Origin: Sipunculus nudus
Lineage: Eukaryota > Annelida > Sipuncula > Golfingiida > Sipunculidae
Length of the DNA stretch: 64,000 nucleotides
Assembly (NCBI GenBank): GCA_026874595.1
Contig: CM049308.1
Location: 24,206,367 to 24,270,366, forward strand
Direction of reading: 5' to 3'
Shown piece after piece: positions 34,048 to 45,822 of the stretch. A program made the position numbers and the translations under genes. The stretch's first letter is position 1, and every line of letters starts with the position of its first letter. A model generated the notes under the pieces. It was not told the DNA's origin and searched no databases. It saw nothing but the letters and a program-made list of their open reading frames with translations.

Positions 34048-34986
34048 TGTTAAGGTGACCCATCTGCTCTGCCTGATACGTCAAGACACCACTGAATGAC
34101 AGTCTCAGGTCCACCATGCCTAACACAGCTGGGCTGGTGTTCTCATACACCCATACACATTACACCAGAATTACTGGGTATATTTTAACATGGATTTAAC
34201 CCCTACGTTGGTAGTTGTAAATCGGTAATGTGCAGTTGTAATTCTTAATATGTGCACTTCTAAAACTAAAAGTTTTGTTCTACTCTCAGATACCAATGGG
34301 ATTTTGCCAATGAGTAAATAATATAACTTTATCAATCACGCATACCAAAAATGTGCATCATTAAACTGGCTCTTGTATAATAGTAGCTCATATTTCTTTA
34401 ATAATTATTTATATAATCTGTTATAGTTTCATTCATGTAAACATTTCTATAAATATAACAGATCACATGACAAAAGTTCATGGTATTAGCGACTGCAAGC
34501 TCATACTAAGCATTACTTAATTCACTAAAACCGGGAGACTTAATATAAACCATACTTGTAGTTACTTGATAGAAATTCTTAATAATATCTTAGAAACATA
34601 AACTCATATGCAAGGATATTCAGAATTACAGCATTACAATGTGGTATACAATAAAATATCGACATTGACACTTCCATAACCAATCACATTAAATGTGACT
34701 GCTCCTCTGATATGGTTCTATATAAAGGATTTGATTATGACGTCACAAACTCTCAATAACTGGGAATGAATCAACTTTTTTCTAGTGATCCTGGTCCCTT
34801 GGCTGTCAACTGCATTTGAGTCTGATTCTATTCTGTATTCAGACTGTTACATGTTAAAATAATGCAGCCTTCGCTATTCAAAATAGTTTCCCGGTATTGT
34901 CCCTGATGTGGTGACATCACTTGTATAGTTCACCTGTAATAAAGCTGTTCTTGTTCATGCCACGGACTTTCTGAAGTGTTTTAACA
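34048..34986 (+). mobile_element. Candidate 5' LTR of the gypsy element
   Basis: Begins TGTTAAGG and ends TTTTAACA, a TG...CA form with inverted ends. It contains a TATA box (CTATATAAAGG, near 34718) and AATAAA at 34938-34943 in the right order for U3-R-U5. Straight after it comes TGGTGGCAACGGGG, a likely primer-binding site whose tRNA I cannot name. No second LTR was found, so the left border is provisional. Confidence 0.55.
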
Positions 34987-35264
34987 TGGTGGCAACGGGG
35001 TTCAAGTTAAAATGGACACGTGGTGGTAAGGTTAAGTCTGCTTTAAACCTGTAGACAACGCCTACAGACCCCAGAGAAACCATATTAACCGGAAATTGCT
35101 CGAACGGTCTAAGAACCCATATTATCGCTCACACGTGCCTGACGGCCCACATTTGCTTATACCAGAACGTTGGATTAAAACCCCAGTGTATGATAACGGC
35201 TTAGAATAAAATAGACAATGATCTTATCAGTCAGCCCACCATGGCATATTGCACAGAGTGATTC

Positions 35265-35633
35265 TCACGTGGAAACTGGCAAAAACCAGCATCGGGCAAA
35301 ACATGCAAAACATGTTGCAAAATAGGACACTTTGCCAAAACATGTCACACAGCCAAGCTCAGAGAGGATAAACCTCAGAAACAAGACACTGTGCAAACCA
35401 CAGGGGATGAGGATGTAGAAGTTCTTCTCAAAATTACCCCGAATTGCACAAACTGCAAATCAATGATGGCCGACATGATTCTTGATAGCACAAGGGTCAA
35501 GTTTCAAACTGATAGTGGAGCCAGCTTCAATGTAGTACCAAGACAGCTGGTACCAAACATTGAACTCGAACCGTATACAACTAAGGTTGTTGTTTGGAAT
35601 AAGGAAGTAGAAAAACCCCTTTGGCAAATGTAG
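35265..35633 (+). pseudogene. Ty3/gypsy nucleocapsid zinc knuckle and protease
   Basis: A CCHC zinc knuckle (CKTCCKIGHFAKTC, 35304-35345) is followed in the same frame by an aspartic-protease active-site block (TDSGASFNVVP; catalytic Asp codon at 35511). The frame ends in a stop at 35631-35633, before the reverse transcriptase. Capsid coding upstream is missing or shifted. It serves the gag-pol polyprotein: RNA binding and particle maturation. Confidence 0.75.
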
Positions 35634-36070
35634 GACAACGATACAGAACTGTGGAAATGACAAGAAATATTCCGTGGAAAATTTAGTGATAGAGGAATAA
35701 AACCACTCTACTGTGCAAGCGGCACAGTGAAGCCATGAACTTGATAACAATACAATGAAAACATTGCTGGGGTTTACGAACATAAAGCTTTCAGCGAAAG
35801 ACTAGGAACTGCCTGAAGTGGTATATCTAACCATCGAAGCTGCAGCCGAACCTCATGGTGTAGCCTCCTGCAGAATACCATTCAGCCTCAAGGCCAAGGT
35901 CACGGCAAAGGTAGACGAACTGGCAGATTTAATGGTTATCGCTAAAGTTGATGAACCAACAGAATGGATCAGTCGCATATTTGCTAGCACCAAAGAAAAA
36001 TGGAGACTATATGTCCCCCCATAGACCCCCAAGTCCGCAACCTTTGGAGCGAGATCAATGAATTGCCATT

Positions 36071-36526
36071 TTGGGTGTCGTTTTGCGAGATTTGACAAAA
36101 GCAAAGGTGTTCTCCAAATTTGACCTCATAAATGGCTATTTGCATTGCCAACTTGATGAGCCATCCAGTTACTTGCCCTGCTTCATTGTTCCGTTCGGGA
36201 GATACCGCTGGTTGAGACTGCCCTTTGGGCTAGCGATATCAAGCGAAATTTTCCAGAAGAAACTACTTTCTGCTCTTGAAGGTCTTAAAGGAGTACCTTG
36301 CATCGCAGATGACAAACTAGTGTGTGGCATTGGAGATACAGAGGCAGAGGTCAACATAGACAAGAAAGTTGAGCAGCTACTCATCCATTGTGATCAATAC
36401 ACGATCAGGCTGTACCCTGACAAAACCGAGATGAGACACACGAGCATACCTTTCCAAGGCCACATCATTACAGATGAAGAAATCCGGCCAGAGCCTGATA
36501 AGATATATGCAATCACATACATATAA
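36071..36526 (+). pseudogene. Ty3/gypsy reverse transcriptase
   Basis: Motifs in order: FSKFDLINGYLHCQL (first catalytic Asp), RYRWLRLPFGLAISSEIFQK, and IADD (36302-36313), the variant of the YxDD box common in gypsy elements. FQGHIITDEEI follows. The frame stops at 36524-36526. The connection domain carries on past the stop (VQRLAGMVNYLARFLPKLSQ). The 5' fingers region is truncated. The polymerase core motifs are intact but the frame is broken. Confidence 0.8.
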
Positions 36527-36720
36527 GAGACTCTAAAAGTGACTGACGTTCAGCGACTGGCAGGTATGGTGAATTACCTAGCCAGGTTTTTGCCAAAATT
36601 GTCTCAAGTCATGGAACCCATACGACGTTTGATGTCAAGTGACATTGGGTTCCAAAACAGAAGGATGCATTCTCCAAAGAGAAAGAGTTGGTCATTGGTG
36701 CACCCGTTTTGAGATACTAC
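36527..36720 (+). pseudogene. Reverse-transcriptase connection region of the gypsy element
   Basis: The frame continues with VQRLAGMVNYLARFLPKLSQ and EPIRRLMSS, the usual segment between polymerase and RNase H. It is separated from the polymerase by the stop at 36524, and a frameshift follows before RNase H. Confidence 0.65.
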
Positions 36721-36965
36721 AGGCATGACCTAGATAATCATTCAGTGCGATGCCATCCCAAAGTGGCTTAGGAACAACGCTTCTGCAGAATGGCCAACCT
36801 TTTTCCTACACAAGCCGAGCTCTCATCTTCGCAGAGACTCGATATGCCCAACTGGAAAAGGAGATGTTGGCCGTGGTGTTAGCGCTGAACAAATTTTACC
36901 AATATACGTTTGACGAGTATACCACTGTGCTTAGTGACCATAAGCCACAACAGTCGATTATCTGA
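36720..36965 (+). pseudogene. Ty3/gypsy RNase H
   Basis: The frame reads SQSGLGTTLLQNGQPFSYTS, then ETRYAQLEKEMLAVVLALNK and a YTTVLSDHKP end. These are the RNase H motifs, with the catalytic Glu in EKEMLA and the Asp in SDHKP. The first catalytic Asp block is shifted out of frame by an indel just upstream. Stop at about 36963. Confidence 0.75.
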
Positions 36966-37099
36966 ACTGAACTCCCCTTGCGTAATATTTAACCAGTCAC
37001 ATTGCAGGCACTATCTGATGTTGTTCGAGTTGCCGGGCGATTTGCATTGCGGTAGACTTTTTCTACCGCCCGTTGTAATACTAGCCGTGACAAACACGA

Positions 37100-37638
37100 C
37101 TCAGTTAGAGTCCTCCTTCTGAGTCGCGACACAACCCAAATTGAGGACTGTCCTGCAAACCAGGCCATGCTTTATAACCGTACCTCCGCATACAGTCAAC
37201 ATTTTTTTTATTTTCTCTTCCAAACTTTTGTTCCCATCAAAAGCAATGTCCGAATGCACCAACCTGACCAATAAGGTCCCCATTTACAAGTCTTAATGAG
37301 AGCATAAAATGTGCTCTCATGATGTAATGGCGGCAATTTGCTGCTAAGCGCAACTGAATGAGATCTGGGTATGAGAGACTGACCTTATTAGAGTCTAAAA
37401 GTTGGAAGACCAGAAGATATTTTGGAGAGATTTTCATGGCTATTTATGCACCGATAATGAGCACAATTAAGCTTTGAAATCGACAGAAAACCTTTACCAC
37501 GTTACTCTCATATTAATTTCCACTGGTAAAGAATTAAATATTGCGTATTTAGAGCTTATTTTAAAATGTGTCCTCGCCGAATGGACCAAATATTAATCCA
37601 GTGATTCCAGTCTTCTTTCCTAGCTGTTGTTTATACTC

Positions 37639-37697
<59 letters not shown>

Positions 37698-38700
37698 AAG
37701 AATGAGAATAAGAATAATTCTTACTTTTATCTTTACCATCATATCATTAAATGTTATACAAAATTATAAATTTATTATCAATAATATAAGAATAATATTA
37801 GATTTACACTGTTCATTTTTCTCTATTTTTTATTTTATTGGTAGTATTGATTTTCGTATTTAATTTATATATTTTATCCTAGGTTGTTATAAGTAGGATC
37901 AATATTTGCAAAATTATCATCTTAAAATAAATAAATTGTTATAGGGCTTTTTGCACAGTGACAGATATAATGATAATTTAAATTCAGTTATTATAAAATT
38001 CATAAATATTGTTTTAATTATACACGTATTGTGAATATGATTTTACAGTTATAAATATCATCCTGACATCCAAATTGAGAATTTACAATTAATTGTCATG
38101 TTATCTGATAATCAGCATAGGGTCTTCGCTGATAGCTCAAAAATAATTTTGTTGGTATTATTGATTAACTCGGTATTTTAACAGTTGAAAAAATGTGAAT
38201 AGTAATATGGTAGAATTTTCCAAGTAGTATTAAAGTTATTTTTCAAATAATTAATGCATAAGAATCCTTTAAAAAGCTCCGTGAATTCTCCAGCGCTCTC
38301 ACGGATTTTCCGCTGGAAATGATGTTTGAAGTACACACACAATGGTTTTGCTCATACACCTGGACGAGCGTCATTGACTATTCACACCGAGGAACTATCA
38401 ATTAAAACGAGAACTGCTTCTCCGCCATTTTAGCAGGAACTGAGCCAAGAGCAAGCGAGTTTTTGCTTATTAACCGTGAGGCTCTCTAGTGACGATGGTG
38501 AACACTACCAAGTGTTTCGGCTACCCTCATAATCAGCCAATCAGAGATGCCTTGGCAGACATACCCGCCTGTGCTCGGACGGCAGGCAGAAATCCCCCAT
38601 ACATACAGAACAATATATTGGGTTATAACGGAATATTTCACACACATGGTACGTGTCGTTGGAGAGATAAGAAACTTATTAAAAGGTCTAGTGGGTTTAT
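37100..38700. other. No gene seen; probable insertion between gypsy pol pieces
   Basis: AT-rich DNA with (AAT)n at 37640-37668 and (AAG)n at 37669-37701. It separates the RNase H from the integrase piece, so it is younger than the gypsy element or marks a rearrangement. Confidence 0.5.
37640..37701. repeat. (AAT)n(AAG)n microsatellite
   Basis: About nine AAT units pass directly into about eleven AAG units. Confidence 0.95.
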
Positions 38701-38724
38701 TTGATGTGACACGATACTTGTAAG

Positions 38725-38870
38725 CGACGAAGCGTTGTCAAAAATGACGAAAATATTTGCATCCTCATGGGGTCTTATAATGCGTTTCTCAGACATAGAT
38801 GTCCAGGCACTCTGGCAGGGCAGGGGTCCGGCCGTAATGTCAGAGGGCCGATTTGGCGCTAGTTGTAATA
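38725..38870 (+). other. Unknown repeat with a conserved open frame, copy 1
   Basis: Encodes EALSKMTKIFASSWGLIMR and DIDVQAL. The minus-strand copy at 51833-51978 is collinear without indels over about 145 bases and encodes EALSKMTKIIASSWGLIMR and DLDVKTL. Many differences between the copies keep residue type (Ile/Leu, Glu/Asp, Phe/Tyr, Gln/Lys), as expected from coding DNA. No family was recognised. It may be a transposon-encoded piece or duplicated exon. Confidence 0.4.
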
Positions 38871-39214
38871 CCCACTATGCAATCATCACATTTCAAGACA
38901 GTCTCTATACTAACCTGCATGTTTGGCCTGAGGGAAGTTATCCCCCATTGTTTGCATATTTCCTTTCTTGCAGTGCTGAATGAGTTTGGCATGGATGCAG
39001 CCGTGTAAGTTTACACACCAAGCCAATGAGATTTCTTGAATAATTTTTGAATCTTTGTTTACACGCTTAGCCAATCAGATTTTAGTTTTTCCACCAAAAT
39101 CTGACTGCGTGCTTGGCATCTTACCAAACCTGAAGAAACCACTTATTTTTCACAGCGTGTTAGTGGGAGGTCACCGGGAGATCACCCCCTGCTCTCGTCG
39201 CACTAAAGTCACAA

Positions 39215-39430
39215 CCTGATGAACCATTAATGAACCATGAGATTTCAGATCGCCCCTGGGAGAAGGGTGGAGTAGACCTGTTTGAAGTGAAAGGTGTAAT
39301 ATAAACTGTTACTGTGGACCATTTTAGCAATTTCTGGGAAGTAGACCGCCTTGTTATTACAACAACGACAACAGTTATCCACAAGGACATATACATGGCA
39401 TTCCTAGATTATCGCAATACCCCTACACAA
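39215..39430 (+). pseudogene. Ty3/gypsy integrase fragment
   Basis: The frame reads RPWEKGGVDLFEVKG, a stop, then TVDHFSNFWEVDRL, and a little later FLDYRNTPTQD. These are hallmark blocks of the gypsy integrase core: the first catalytic Asp in VDLFE, the TVDxxSNFWE block, and the YRNTP block. The part between, with the second Asp and the Glu, is lost. It is on the same strand as the pol pieces at 35.3-37.0 kb and probably from the same copy. Confidence 0.75.
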
Positions 39431-39599
39431 GATATACGCAATACCTCTACTTTGTATATAAGGGCGTCGAACGCGTACTATGGTTCCTACTACTGCGAAG
39501 TTGCTACAACCACAAATCCTCAACACCTACATGACAAAAATAACCCAGGAGACTGAGAAATAGTTGCAATGAATGGTACCACGAAAAACTTTAAAGTCC

Positions 39600-39915
39600 C
39601 CATCTGACTTGCATGTTAGTTGAAGATAAACTTTCCAGACACTAACTTTCTGCTATTATATTATGAACCCAATTCTCAAAATACGAAAAAAAAGCAGTCA
39701 TAATAACATCAAATTTTCTTTCGGTACGTTCAATATGCACGTTGTAACAAATATGCAACGATGAGAGAGACCTATCCTTGGAAATTTATTTTAGAATTTG
39801 TTATGAAATAACTTAGGAAATAGAGATAATGAATCATGGATCCCAAACAAATGATCAGTTTGTTGCAAATAAGTAAACTTATCCATCCATTCTCATTTTC
39901 ATTTTTTATAGTCGC
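39600..39915. repeat. Dispersed repeat, also at 28130-28445
   Basis: Second copy of the family described at 28130-28445. It directly follows the integrase remnant, which fixes one border of the gypsy relic. Confidence 0.65.
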
Positions 39916-40238
39916 CAGTACCGGCTGGTTGGAGCCCGGTGCAGCCATTTTGCGCCGCATCCAGCCGAGTTAAGATCAAGCCAAGCCTAGCCGAGTTTAT
40001 CAGGAGGTGCCACCAATATGTCATAAAGCCGATTATGTGCAGCTCAGTCTGGCATGAAAGTACTTGCTTATGAAACCACGAAGATCAACTGTACTTGAAA
40101 TTAAATCACAAACTAGTTAAATGTAAAATAGTTGAAAAATGTCACGCATAATATTTACCTTGTTTAACAGGCGCATTTGAGTGCTTGGCTAATACGGCTT
40201 CTACGGCTGGTGATTATAGTCCTATCATCATTTCTGTA

Positions 40239-40262
40239 TGTCTGTCTGTCTGTCTGTCTGTC
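40239..40262. repeat. (CTGT)n microsatellite
   Basis: Five CTGT units within the LINE-bearing segment. Confidence 0.85.
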
Positions 40263-40309
40263 CATCGCTTTTCTTCCGAAAGACCAGGACAGACTATTAA
40301 AGAAATTCA

Positions 40310-40615
40310 TTTGAAATCATGGGTTCCAAATTGTGGAATAGTCTATTAACAGACACTAAAGAAGCCCCGTCCCTGTATACATTTAAGAAACCAATCAAGC
40401 ACCTGATACCGAAAGGACGGCTGGCGGATATATGACATTTAGAATTTATAGTGAAATCATTTGATATTGTACATATGTAATATTACATTATTGCATGCAT
40501 GTACTCACTTTTACTTCATTTCATATTTTATTGTTTACTGTAGTCATTTTAACCAGGATCGGGCTATGCCTTAGCATGTCCCCCTGTATAAATATTTGCT
40601 AATAAATAAATAATT
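40310..40615 (+). mobile_element. 3' end of a non-LTR retrotransposon (LINE)
   Basis: The frame reads GSKLWNSLLTDTKEAPSLYT then FKKPIKHL and stops at TGA 40433-40435. This is the usual C-terminal form of LINE ORF2 proteins (GxxLWNsLp...FKxxLKxxL). A 3' UTR of about 170 bases follows, ending in an AATA-rich tail (ATAAATAAATAATTAAAA). The rest of the element is absent, as expected for 5'-truncated insertion. Confidence 0.65.
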
Positions 40616-40619
40616 AAAA

Positions 40620-41320
40620 CGAAATAATACATTGAATAAATATAGATACATACATTACGGCCTCTAAATAAGAGAGACTTTACTGTTAACCATGGCCATA
40701 ATATTTGTTTTTAGGAGTACATAGCATTTGGATATTGTAGAATTAGGTCGAATGTCAATGATACACGGCCAATTCATTCGGACTACCTCGGCCGAATACG
40801 TTTGCTTCTAGCCTCGGAAGTATCTATTGCCCGACAATACACCACCAATCATTTTGTAGTGGTCGCCTGACATCAAAAACTTCTAGAAAAGATCACAGTC
40901 TCCACAAGAATACATTGACTTGCCATAATAAAGTGTATTATATTGGCTTGATATGTTGGTAAACATCAACTATGACCAGTTCCCGAGGTAATTTAACTGT
41001 AAAGTTCAGTTAAACACAAATGCTTCATTAATCACCCATTGAGTTGACTTAAAAGGTGGAATATGTTAGGACTGGCAGTCCCTGTACACAAAGTATATCG
41101 TTTTGCTCTTACAAAGTGCACAACAGGTGTGCAGTTGACCTTGCCTTGTCGGAATACCTTCCGTGGTCGACCTCTTTGTACATCCGAGCAAGAAGCCAAC
41201 AGATACGGCGGAGGTTTTCCGAATGACGGCCATTTTCCATGAGCATGCGTACAAAACACATTGATGACATCATCAGGCTGGTGTAACTTGCGCATGTCCG
41301 AGAAAATGTCCATCCTAAAC

Positions 41321-41355
<35 letters not shown>

Positions 41356-42773
41356 CTTTAACAAATGTTCTGAAATAGTTTCTACTTGTCGTCACGGAGC
41401 AAAGACAAAATATGAAATGATCGTTCCATTGTAGTTTAAATCTAGTCAACAGGTAGTAACCAACGGCAGTGACTTTGTACATCCATCACAGAAAGGAATT
41501 TTCATGCTCTGTTACAAAACATAGAGCGCTATATGACCATGGAGAAAAACAACAAACAACTATCGCATATACTTTGATATGAAAACGGTTCAAACGTGAA
41601 CAGATGTCAGTCCAATACTTTATTTCATGTTTCTTTCCCGGTAAAATTGATACAGATACCTTTAACTCATTTCATTAATGCTGTTCCACATTTCATAAAT
41701 GCATATTTTCTAGGCCCTTGACATAATATCAATAAATCTAGTTTACTTCTTTTTTACATGGTTAGCATGCATGTTGATATTTTATGGTGTACGGATACCA
41801 GTTAGTGAAAAAAACACTAACATAAATGTGCTCACATTGCACTTGTAGTTTGTATTCATTCTCTGCACTTATTCATACAATGTAATCAAAATTGTTAGTA
41901 ACCTGAATGGCCTATCATATGTTATATTCAGTTACAATATTTTGCACATATATGTTTACTTTTATAGTACTGCCATGCTATTTGTAATGTTTAAAATTCA
42001 ATTTACAATCAGGGCCTAGTGAAAGATCAGTATATTCTGAACAAGCAACCCTGAATAAAGATATATTTATAAATATAATAATAATAATAATAATTAACCT
42101 GCAGACATGAGATAAAACGGACTCCACTCTGTCAAATGAGGAAATCCTGGAAATTAGGAATATTATGTTCTATCGACTTGCAATTAAGAAATTAAAAAAG
42201 TCCTGTATATGTTCACCCATGTAGTTTTTGCACAAGGTAATTTCATTTTATATACTAAACATTCTGTAAACAGCCACGGAGATACACGTCTTGTATAATG
42301 TAAATGTAACCTTAATGCACTTTTCGATATTTGCTTTATGATTTTGTGAGGAAGCATGCATGAACTTCGACGAAAACACTACAGAAAAAAAATGATAATT
42401 TGCCAGTATATAATTTTTGTATAAGACGGCTCATTTTCGATACATTCGATGAACAATATTTCCATAAAATGAAATAAAAAAGTGACATCGTTTTAAATAG
42501 GGTTTTATGATATAAGACGGAGTAAATTTTAATGAAAAATAGAAATAATAAACAATGACAAAACATGGAAAAATTACGTTAAGTGACCAGATAAATTTGT
42601 GTAGCAAACATTCATGGATTCGTGGATATTGTCCACAACGCAAATTCATTTGAACATTTTAAAACTATACACGTGCACTTGCATGTCTGCAGGACGTCGA
42701 TGACATCGAAATTATATATATATATATATTCACACGCGATAGCGAAGTCCATGGACACGTTTCAATATAATCT
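40620..42773. other. No gene seen downstream of the 5'-nucleotidase
   Basis: Holds a (CA)n run at 41319-41355 and (AAT)n near 42078-42094. A minus-strand frame near 41110-41270 (SENLRRICWLLARMYKEVDH) looks mildly coding but has no splice or family support. Polyadenylation of the 5'-nucleotidase transcript should occur here; several minus-strand AATAAA-like words exist and none could be chosen. Confidence 0.5.
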
Positions 42774-42955
42774 CTATATGAAGGTTGTCAATAAAAATGC
42801 CAATGTCAAGGCCAAGGCCGCTTTTGGTGCTGCAGCGCCCCCTGTATTACATCCTTGTTCGTCTGTAGTCCTTACTATAATTCTGTCCTCCAGACCATGA
42901 GTGACAGGAGAGACTTTTTGCATATATGCTGATAACGAATCTGATCCTAGAGTAC
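42774..42955 (-). CDS. NT5E: 5'-nucleotidase last exon with GPI signal
   Basis: Opens after CCTGTATTGTAG with TLGSDSLSAYMQKVSPVTHG and LEDRI, matching the family ending (S-x-Y-...-EGRI). It then has a Cys-Asn-Thr-Gly-Gly stretch as likely anchor-attachment site and a hydrophobic end with stop at 42774-42776. An overlapping open frame that starts farther upstream is not used. Confidence 0.9.
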
Positions 42956-45786
42956 CTACAATACAGGGAATGAATAATAAAATGAAAATAGAAATTCGCA
43001 CCCAGAGAGCGCATACCTCCGCCAAAGCAGCTCATTACCCCCATATGTTCTTGTCTGAAATGCATCATTTTTCCTTTAAAAAATCCTGGATCTAGAACGT
43101 GATCCGGATCAACCCCAACATTTAATCAATTGTTTCTTTTATCATTGCCGAGCTATACTGAAAATTTTATCAAAATCCATCAATAACTATTCGAGTAATG
43201 TAGCTAACAGACAAACAGACATACAGACAAACAAACGCCGCCAAGAACTTAAACCCTTCCGCTTGGCGGAGGTAATAATAAAATGAAACAGCAAAGGATA
43301 TTTCAGGTTTTAAGACCTTGATTTTAAGAAAAATCTCGTTTTAAGTTAACTCCTATTTAAAACAAACAAACCTCTTTATTCTACAAACACATAAATGTTC
43401 AGGGAGTCTATGTTAACATATGTATGTGCATATATCATACATACGTTTCCGTATATCGTACATACGTATACAACGTATCGGATTCTAAATCACAAACCAT
43501 ACTAAACAAATACATTTATGTATACCATACATAATTATGCATATATGGTAGTGCGTTTGACGTTAGTGAGTTTTAACACAGTGAACTAAGAAATATAGAA
43601 ATGAAAATCGGTAAAACATCAACACCTAGAATACATATTGGTATGAAGAAAACAATACTTTACCTATATAAACCTCTCCTAGTTTCCTTTCCTTAAAGAT
43701 AGTATAGCCATCGCCACCGTTGCTGAGAAAATTACTGGTGAGAACGTTATAGATGGCGTTGTCATCGAGAGGCTGGTACGTAGGCATGTTACATGACGCA
43801 CACCGCACACGTACAGAGGTAACACGGTTTTGTCTGGGCTTATTTACATTGAATATAGTTCTTAAACCTGAAAAAAACGGACACAGATTTATTAATTGTT
43901 GTTGTAAGCATAATTTCCATACAATATTAGATCTGTAGTTGAAGGCTACATACCTCCGCCGATTATCCGTGAAAATATAATACCTCACCTGCTTGCAGGG
44001 GTATAATACGCAAAAATGATTTAGCAGATAAAGGCATGTCAAAGGCTCTATCTTTGAGCATAATTATCCCTCAGTGAAAAGTGAATCAACAAAACCTTTT
44101 ACGCGCATGCGCCGAATAATCACACCAATCAGTAAAGCATCCATCGTTTACCTACTGGTACTTTATACCCACATCGCCAGTCCTGATTTTCATTTGAATG
44201 AATCATTTAACAATATACGCTTTTAGAACACAACGCTGAGCCTTTTTATTTCTTCAGCGTACATCAGGGGGCGCTGTGTGGAGTAACCGAGTCAATTGAC
44301 GAATTCCAGAAGCAGAAAGATACCAAACTGTATTTCACAATGTGTGTCTTTGTAGTGTTTTAAAAGAAAGTCCATGGAACACATATGGAAATATCTGGTA
44401 GAGCCTTAACGATTGATCAGCATCATTAAAATCAATCAATGAGAATACTGGTGTTTGGGGGGGGGGGTTATGTACAGCGTAAAGTAAGTATTAGAAATCG
44501 TAGGCTAAATTTAGTAAGGAGAAATCAGAAATACAAGATATGAACAATATTACGTTAGGTCAGAGGTCAAACAATATCGAACTAGATGCCAACTATTAGG
44601 TTATTGTTACGTATTAAGAATTCTTTCTCGCGGACGCTGATAAGCATTTATTTTACAACATTGAAAACTAGTATTAATTTATGTGCCAAGTATTGTGAAG
44701 GATTTGTCCTGTGGAAGTAAATATTTTGTATCTGTAACATGCCTATAAATATTTTTATATAGGTAAAACGTATCCAGCAATATTTGATCAATTAATTTTA
44801 GGTGATATACTCGAAGGACAAACAGACGTCTGTGTAATCTCTGGTATTAGATATCAGTGATACAGCACTCTAGCTCAAACTCAACCCATGATTAAAAGGA
44901 TTAGGACGCGGGATTTAACTGGCAAAACTCTGTAACTCTGTAAATCTGAGGTAAGCAAAAGTGGGGATATATTAAACCACTGCAAGAAATTAGGCACAGT
45001 CTAGCAGAAAAAGAAATAAATTTCTCGTTGATTTGATAATCAATGCATTTAGAATATTAAAAAGTATGAGAAGTGTTTCTAGCCTTTACCATGGGTCCGC
45101 AAAATTGAAAAAATAGGATACAAATTATGATTTGTTGAAATGAAACATTTTCTAACAGGTATAAAAAAACTTTCATCGTTCTTCTAGAGCTGGTATTCCA
45201 TTATATGCGCATGCAGCTGGGAATCGGACACATTCTTGGATTTATTTCAAATAAGTGCGTATGCAGTACGTATGCATATATATGTATGCGTATGCAACAC
45301 GTTTCGATAGCTTATTGTAGCAATTTAAAACGCAATTACACATTTGTCTCGTGCAGTGGTTTAATATATCCCCACTTTTGCTGCAGACGTACGCAACTAA
45401 GCATACGCATACATGGAATGCAAACTTAAACCAAATATAAACTGATATATGCACGTTATATGTAAAGGTGATAAACCTTTAAATACATACCGGAGACCTG
45501 TAGAAACCGCCCTGACATGTGGTCTTCGCCGTACTGATCCACGCTGTACTCCAGGGCAGCCCGGAGGTCCGACCCTCTCAGCTTTATCATGGTCAGCTCA
45601 TTACGGAAAGGAAGCACCGTCATCACGTCGTGCTGGATCACTTTTCCTGTGGGTACAACGTATAACATACTCTCTCAATTAGTTCGCGAGGGTTTCAAAT
45701 TCGCGAATACCGCGATAGGAAAATTATCGCGAAAATAAAACAATTGTGAATGAGATGCCCCATCAGCACAGGTTAACAGTCATTTA

Positions 45787-45822
<36 letters not shown>

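Noticed and set aside
41066-41290. Minus-strand coding-like stretch (RRICWLLARMYKEV)
   Set aside because: Attractive residue use, but frames overlap each other, no splice sites fit and no family was recognised. Also considered as a 5'-nucleotidase exon and excluded, since that gene ends at 42774.
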